A stretch of DNA of 64,000 nt, taken from Cellulophaga sp. HaHaR_3_176 (lineage in GTDB: Bacteria; Bacteroidota; Bacteroidia; Flavobacteriales; Flavobacteriaceae). Below, in pieces: positions 60,411 through 64,000 of the stretch. The DNA lies in the NCBI RefSeq assembly GCF_019021925.1, contig NZ_CP058990.1:2506001-2570000 (forward strand). Direction: 5' to 3'. Under the pieces are notes generated by a model. That model worked only from the letters and a program-made list of their open reading frames with translations, was not told the DNA's origin and searched no databases. How positions within the stretch are numbered: the first letter of the stretch is position 1; the number at the start of each line of letters is the position of its first letter. The translations under genes were made by a program, and so were the position numbers.

Positions 60411-61622
60411 TTAAATAATTTCTGCAATTACAAAATTGCTTCCTCCCACAAAAACAAAATCTTCTTTACTTGCATTTTCAATAGCCGCATTAAACGCTTT
60501 ATTTACAGATAAATAAGAGTCAATTTTAAGTCCGAAGTTTAAAAATCTACTTCTTAATACTTCAACATCTAAACCACGGTCAATATCAGGTTTACACAAA
60601 TAATATTTTGCGTTTTTAGGCAAAAGAGGTAAAACAATGTCTAAATCTTTGTCTTTTACAAAACCCATCACTATATGCAAATTCTCAAACTGTTGGTTAT
60701 TGATTTGCTCAATTACAATTTTTAACCCCTCAGAATTATGTGCCGTATCACAAACCACCATTGGCTTATCAGATAAAATCTGCCAACGCCCAAGCAACCC
60801 AGTATTTTCAACAACCTTTAAAAGACCTTGCTGAATGTTATTAGATGATATTTTAAAGGACTTTAATTGTTTTACAACACAAAGTACTCCTTTTACATTC
60901 TTAACCTGATAACTCCCTAATAAAGAGGTTTTATAATTTTCTATAGTTTCACTGTCTGCAAAAACTATTGAAGCATTTTTATTTTCAGCAATTTCTCTAA
61001 ACACTGAAGAGGTCTCCTTTTGCGTCTCACTAATTACAACAGGAATATTGTCTTTTATAATTCCACCTTTTTCTACTGCAATTTTCTCTAGCGTATCACC
61101 CAACAAATCTACATGATCGAAACCTATGTTTGTTATTAAAGAAACTTCTGGAGTTATAATATTTGTAGAATCTAAACGCCCTCCTAAACCAACTTCTACA
61201 ATAGCAATATCAACCTTTTCCTTTGCGAAAAAATCAAAAGCCATACCCACTGTCATTTCAAAAAAAGACAGTTTATTCTCTTTTAAGTACACTATATTAT
61301 CTTCTATAAAGCTTACTACTTTATTTTCATCGATACAGTTTCCATTAATTTTAATACGTTCTCGGAAATCTTTTAAATGTGGAGATGTATATAAGCCGAC
61401 TTTATAACCAGCCTCTTGCAGAATTGAAGCCAACATGTGACTACTAGAACCTTTCCCATTAGTTCCCGCTACATGAATGCTTTTAAATTTATTTTCAGGA
61501 TTTTTAAGATACTTAGATAATGATAAAATACCATCTAACTTTCCAGAATGTGCGATTTTACCTTTTTGTTGATACATTGGAAGTTGAACAAACATCCAAT
61601 TTAAAACCTCATTATAAGTCAT
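60411..61622 (-). CDS. folC: Bifunctional folylpolyglutamate/dihydrofolate synthase
   Basis: 403 aa. IHVAGTNGKGSSSHMLASIL is the ATP loop; EVGLGGRLDSTNII, GFDHVDLLGDTLEKIA and CDTAHNSEGL are the family hallmarks. It adds glutamate to dihydropteroate and to folates in the cytoplasm. It starts 3 bp after the tonB stop, so it is at the end of the exbB-exbD-tonB-folC run. Confidence 0.94.
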   Translation of the reverse strand: MTYNEVLNWMFVQLPMYQQKGKIAHSGKLDGILSLSKYLKNPENKFKSIHVAGTNGKGSSSHMLASILQEAGYKVGLYTSPHLKDFRERIKINGNCIDENKVVSFIEDNIVYLKENKLSFFEMTVGMAFDFFAKEKVDIAIVEVGLGGRLDSTNIITPEVSLITNIGFDHVDLLGDTLEKIAVEKGGIIKDNIPVVISETQKETSSVFREIAENKNASIVFADSETIENYKTSLLGSYQVKNVKGVLCVVKQLKSFKISSNNIQQGLLKVVENTGLLGRWQILSDKPMVVCDTAHNSEGLKIVIEQINNQQFENLHIVMGFVKDKDLDIVLPLLPKNAKYYLCKPDIDRGLDVEVLRSRFLNFGLKIDSYLSVNKAFNAAIENASKEDFVFVGGSNFVIAEII

Positions 61623-61625
61623 GTA

Positions 61626-62513
61626 TTATTCTCGAACTTTAAAATCTACTACTACAAAACCTACTTGTTGGCTTGGCGCATTAGGATCTGGTTTCCATGT
61701 ATGAGAATTTGCAGTTGCTTTTGCCGGCCCCATTAAACAAGGATCCGTATTCGTTGTACCTTTTACTCCAGGAATAGCATCGATAACTCGACCATTTCTA
61801 TCTACAAAAATTTTAACAACAACCCTACCTTCTTCATTACAGTCTGGCTTTACAGAACTATTGCCTGCCAATGACCTGCCATTCAATCCATATCCCTTAG
61901 TTCCACTTCCTGAACCTGGAGCCCCATAATAACTAGTAGCATAAGGATTACCATCTGGACTACCTTTATCTCCCGATTTCGAATCATTGCCTTCACCACC
62001 AGATGATGATCCATCAGATTTATTGAGACCACCCATCATTTCATCAAGCTTTTTGCGTTTAGCATCTTGCTCTCTTTGGGCTTTCTCTTTTGCTTCCTGC
62101 TTATCTTTTTCTACTTTATCAGCCGCTTCTTTAGCTGCTTTTGCTGCAGCATCAGCTTTACGCTTAGCTTCTTTCTGTTGTTTTATAACCACAGACTCTT
62201 CACTTTCTTGCGTAATAATTTTCTCAGAAGGCTGCTCTTTTGGGGATTCCGCCTCAGGAACTACTTCTTCCACTTTTTCTTGCTCTACAGGAGGTGTAAT
62301 TGGTTTATCTAAAGGCTCTGACTTTATTTTCTCTGTTGGCTGCACTTTACCGCTACCAAAATCAGTAGTACCAAAATTTATAGCAATTCCATTTTCTTCT
62401 GGAGGATCTAAAGATGTAAGTCCGATATAAAAAAGCAACACCAAGAGTGCACTTAACAATATTGTTGTAAGTGTAAGTGATTTCTTCTTGTGTTTTGTAT
62501 CTAGTAACGACAT
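61626..62513 (-). CDS. TonB-type energy transducer
   Basis: 295 aa. Cytoplasmic KKK stretch and one membrane helix (about residues 15-33), a Pro/Glu/Lys-rich periplasmic linker with a long Ala/Lys/Glu coiled coil (about 110-160), a Gly/Ser-rich section and a C-terminal TonB domain with GRVVVKIFVDRNGRVIDAIPG. Transfers proton-motive energy from ExbBD to TonB-dependent outer membrane receptors. Start shares one base with the exbD stop (TAATG). Confidence 0.9.
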   Translation of the reverse strand: MSLLDTKHKKKSLTLTTILLSALLVLLFYIGLTSLDPPEENGIAINFGTTDFGSGKVQPTEKIKSEPLDKPITPPVEQEKVEEVVPEAESPKEQPSEKIITQESEESVVIKQQKEAKRKADAAAKAAKEAADKVEKDKQEAKEKAQREQDAKRKKLDEMMGGLNKSDGSSSGGEGNDSKSGDKGSPDGNPYATSYYGAPGSGSGTKGYGLNGRSLAGNSSVKPDCNEEGRVVVKIFVDRNGRVIDAIPGVKGTTNTDPCLMGPAKATANSHTWKPDPNAPSQQVGFVVVDFKVRE

Positions 62514-62899
62514 TAATTAGGTCGCACAGCCAAAATAACTTTAAAATTATTCTTGTTAGCTATATCCATAACATTAACTGCTTCTTTAATAGCTACGCTT
62601 TCTTCGGCTCTTAGAATAATAGTTGGTTTCTCTTGACCTTTTAGTGCTTTTTTTAATTCAATTTCAATGTATTCTCCGTTAATTCTTTCGTTATTTACGA
62701 AGTACTCTAAATTCTTATTTATACTTACAGATACATTTTGAGAGCTTGTCGACTTTCCTTTTGCTTTTGGCAATAATAAATCTAATGCATTAGGAGAGTT
62801 AGATGTCAGCATAAAAAACACTAACAATAAAAAGACAATATCTGTCATTGAAGACATACTAAAGTCTGGGCTTACTTTATTTCTACCTTTTAGTTTCAT
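62513..62899 (-). CDS. exbD: Biopolymer transport protein ExbD
   Basis: 128 aa, the usual size. One membrane helix with the proton-carrying Asp in MSSMTDIVFLLLVFFML, then a periplasmic domain (IILRAEESVAIKEAVNVMDIA). Partner of ExbB; co-translated with tonB. Confidence 0.94.
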   Translation of the reverse strand: MKLKGRNKVSPDFSMSSMTDIVFLLLVFFMLTSNSPNALDLLLPKAKGKSTSSQNVSVSINKNLEYFVNNERINGEYIEIELKKALKGQEKPTIILRAEESVAIKEAVNVMDIANKNNFKVILAVRPN

Positions 62900-62909
62900 A
62901 AATTAGAAA

Positions 62910-63602
62910 TTAAAGAGGTTCATTCAACAAATCCATAAAATCAACTGCATTAGCCTCCATTTTATGCACAACTTTATCTGTACGGTTCACTAGGTGATTA
63001 TAACCAATATAAGCTATAATACCAACTATCAAACCTGCCACAGTAGTCGTCATTGCAGTATAAATACCCGATGCCAAAGATCCCATTTCTGCCTGGCCTC
63101 CACTTGATGCCATTTCATGAAAAGCTAAAATCATACCAATTACAGTACCCAAAAAACCAATCATTGGTGCCGCACCCGCAACTGTAGCTAAAATACTTAC
63201 GTTTTTCTCTAGCTTATACACTTCTAATGTTCCTGCATTCTCAATTGCTTTATTAATATCCTCTAATGGCTTACCTATACGAGATATTCCTTTTTCAGTT
63301 AACCTAGCTACAGGAGAATCTGTTTGAGCACAAAGAATTTTTGCTGCATCCAATTTACCATTAGTAACGTGATCCCTAATTTGATTCATAAAATTTTTAT
63401 CAATCTTAGAAGCCGCTTTAATAGCAAAAACACGCTCAAAATAAATATACAAGGCAACAAAAAGCATTACAAATAATACTGATATAATAATAATACTACC
63501 TGTACCACCATTAATGATTAAATCTATTACGGAAAGCGTTTTCTCTTCAGAAATAACTTCACCAATTTGAGTTTCATCTACAAGATCTTGAAACAATAAC
63601 AT
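62910..63602 (-). CDS. exbB: MotA/TolQ/ExbB proton channel protein
   Basis: 230 aa with three helices (about residues 32-54, 130-155, 172-195). PMIGFLGTVIGMILAFHEMA and the later GIYTAMTTTVAGLIVGI carry the conserved channel residues. Forms the proton channel with ExbD. First gene of exbB-exbD-tonB-folC; 48 bp after nhaD. Confidence 0.93.
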   Translation of the reverse strand: MLLFQDLVDETQIGEVISEEKTLSVIDLIINGGTGSIIIISVLFVMLFVALYIYFERVFAIKAASKIDKNFMNQIRDHVTNGKLDAAKILCAQTDSPVARLTEKGISRIGKPLEDINKAIENAGTLEVYKLEKNVSILATVAGAAPMIGFLGTVIGMILAFHEMASSGGQAEMGSLASGIYTAMTTTVAGLIVGIIAYIGYNHLVNRTDKVVHKMEANAVDFMDLLNEPL

Positions 63603-63650
63603 ATACTATTTTATTTAAGTTGCCTTTATAACGTTCTTTTGGAAATTAAA

Positions 63651-64000
63651 TTATGCGTTTAACACAAAATCTCTCAACAATACAAAAGTACCTGCACCAG
63701 CTAAAAACCCAATTAAAGCTAACCATGCAATATTCTTTAAATACCAGAAGAAATCTATTTTTTCCATTCCCATTGCAACAACACCCGCAGCAGAACCAAT
63801 TATTAACATACTACCACCTGTACCAGCTGAATATGCTATAAAGTGCCATAATGGAGCATCCATACCTTCAGAAAACATACCTAAACTTGCAGCAACCAAA
63901 GGAACATTATCAATCACAGCTGAACCAACACCAAATAACATTACTACAATATCAGTATTAGGAATTGCTTCATTTAAACTTCCTGCAGCATGAAACAAAA
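63651..64000 (-). CDS. nhaD: NhaD-type sodium:proton antiporter, C-terminal part (cut by window end)
   Basis: About 116 codons are visible; the frame stays open through base 64000, so the 5' part is outside the window. Helices around AVIDNVPLVAASLGMF, GTGGSMLIIGSAAGVVAMGMEKI and LIGFLAGAGTFVLL match the NhaD family end. Exchanges Na+ for H+ across the inner membrane, as expected for a marine bacterium. It is followed by the exbB gene. Confidence 0.88.
   Translation of the reverse strand, partial: LFHAAGSLNEAIPNTDIVVMLFGVGSAVIDNVPLVAASLGMFSEGMDAPLWHFIAYSAGTGGSMLIIGSAAGVVAMGMEKIDFFWYLKNIAWLALIGFLAGAGTFVLLRDFVLNA

Overview
This is an AT-rich chromosomal window that reads as a flavobacterium (Bacteroidota, Flavobacteriaceae-like), probably marine. 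The evidence is gliding/type IX secretion genes (gldJ, porV, a PorP/SprF-like protein), a Y_Y_Y-type sensor kinase, an iduronate-2-sulfatase-like lipoprotein, -7 promoter boxes of the Bacteroidetes form TAnnTTTG, and few Shine-Dalgarno sequences. The genus cannot be fixed from the sequence alone.

Layout. 1-5.0 kb: the 3' part of a sensor kinase, a PqqB-like metallo-hydrolase lipoprotein, a secreted alpha/beta hydrolase and a peroxiredoxin-like protein. 5.2-12.1 kb: an accessory region of small, mostly unrecognised genes. Several are packaged as units whose two ends are unit-specific inverted repeats, separated by long imperfect hairpins that share sequence. This is the architecture of integron gene cassettes with attC sites, but no integrase is visible in the window. 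One unit carries a DUF6978-like/DUF1828-like gene pair and another a lipoprotein built of near-identical 150-bp tandem repeats. The region ends in decayed gene fragments.

12.2-26.7 kb: a metabolic and redox/detoxification block: sulfatase, SDR plus RbsD/FucU pair, alpha/beta hydrolase-OsmC fusion, cupin-like lipoprotein, two TetR regulators with visible palindromic operators, two type II haloacid-dehalogenase paralogues, further SDRs, an AhpD-like protein, EthD, a second peroxiredoxin-like protein and a DsbA/FrnE-like protein. 27.6-31 kb: a GbsR/MarR-type regulator with matching operators before itself and before an operon of two membrane proteins, a methyltransferase and a TIGR01777-type epimerase. 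31.3-32.9 kb: an ECF sigma factor with a small zinc-finger anti-sigma candidate, and a UbiA-like membrane protein.

33-64 kb is mostly core genome: gcvP, a KAS III enzyme, a LuxR-type response regulator, a PorP/SprF-SPOR and PD40 pair, glycosyltransferase, PafA-like phosphatase, MlaE/MlaF-type ABC transporter, DUF389 protein, mannose-1-phosphate guanylyltransferase, SprT-like protein, M28 peptidase, pyruvate dehydrogenase E2 and E1-alpha, cytidine deaminase, porV and gldJ (divergent), murF, tRNA-Val(TAC), folC, tonB-exbD-exbB, and the C-terminal part of a NhaD antiporter cut by the window end. No rRNA, CRISPR array, insertion sequence or prophage was seen.
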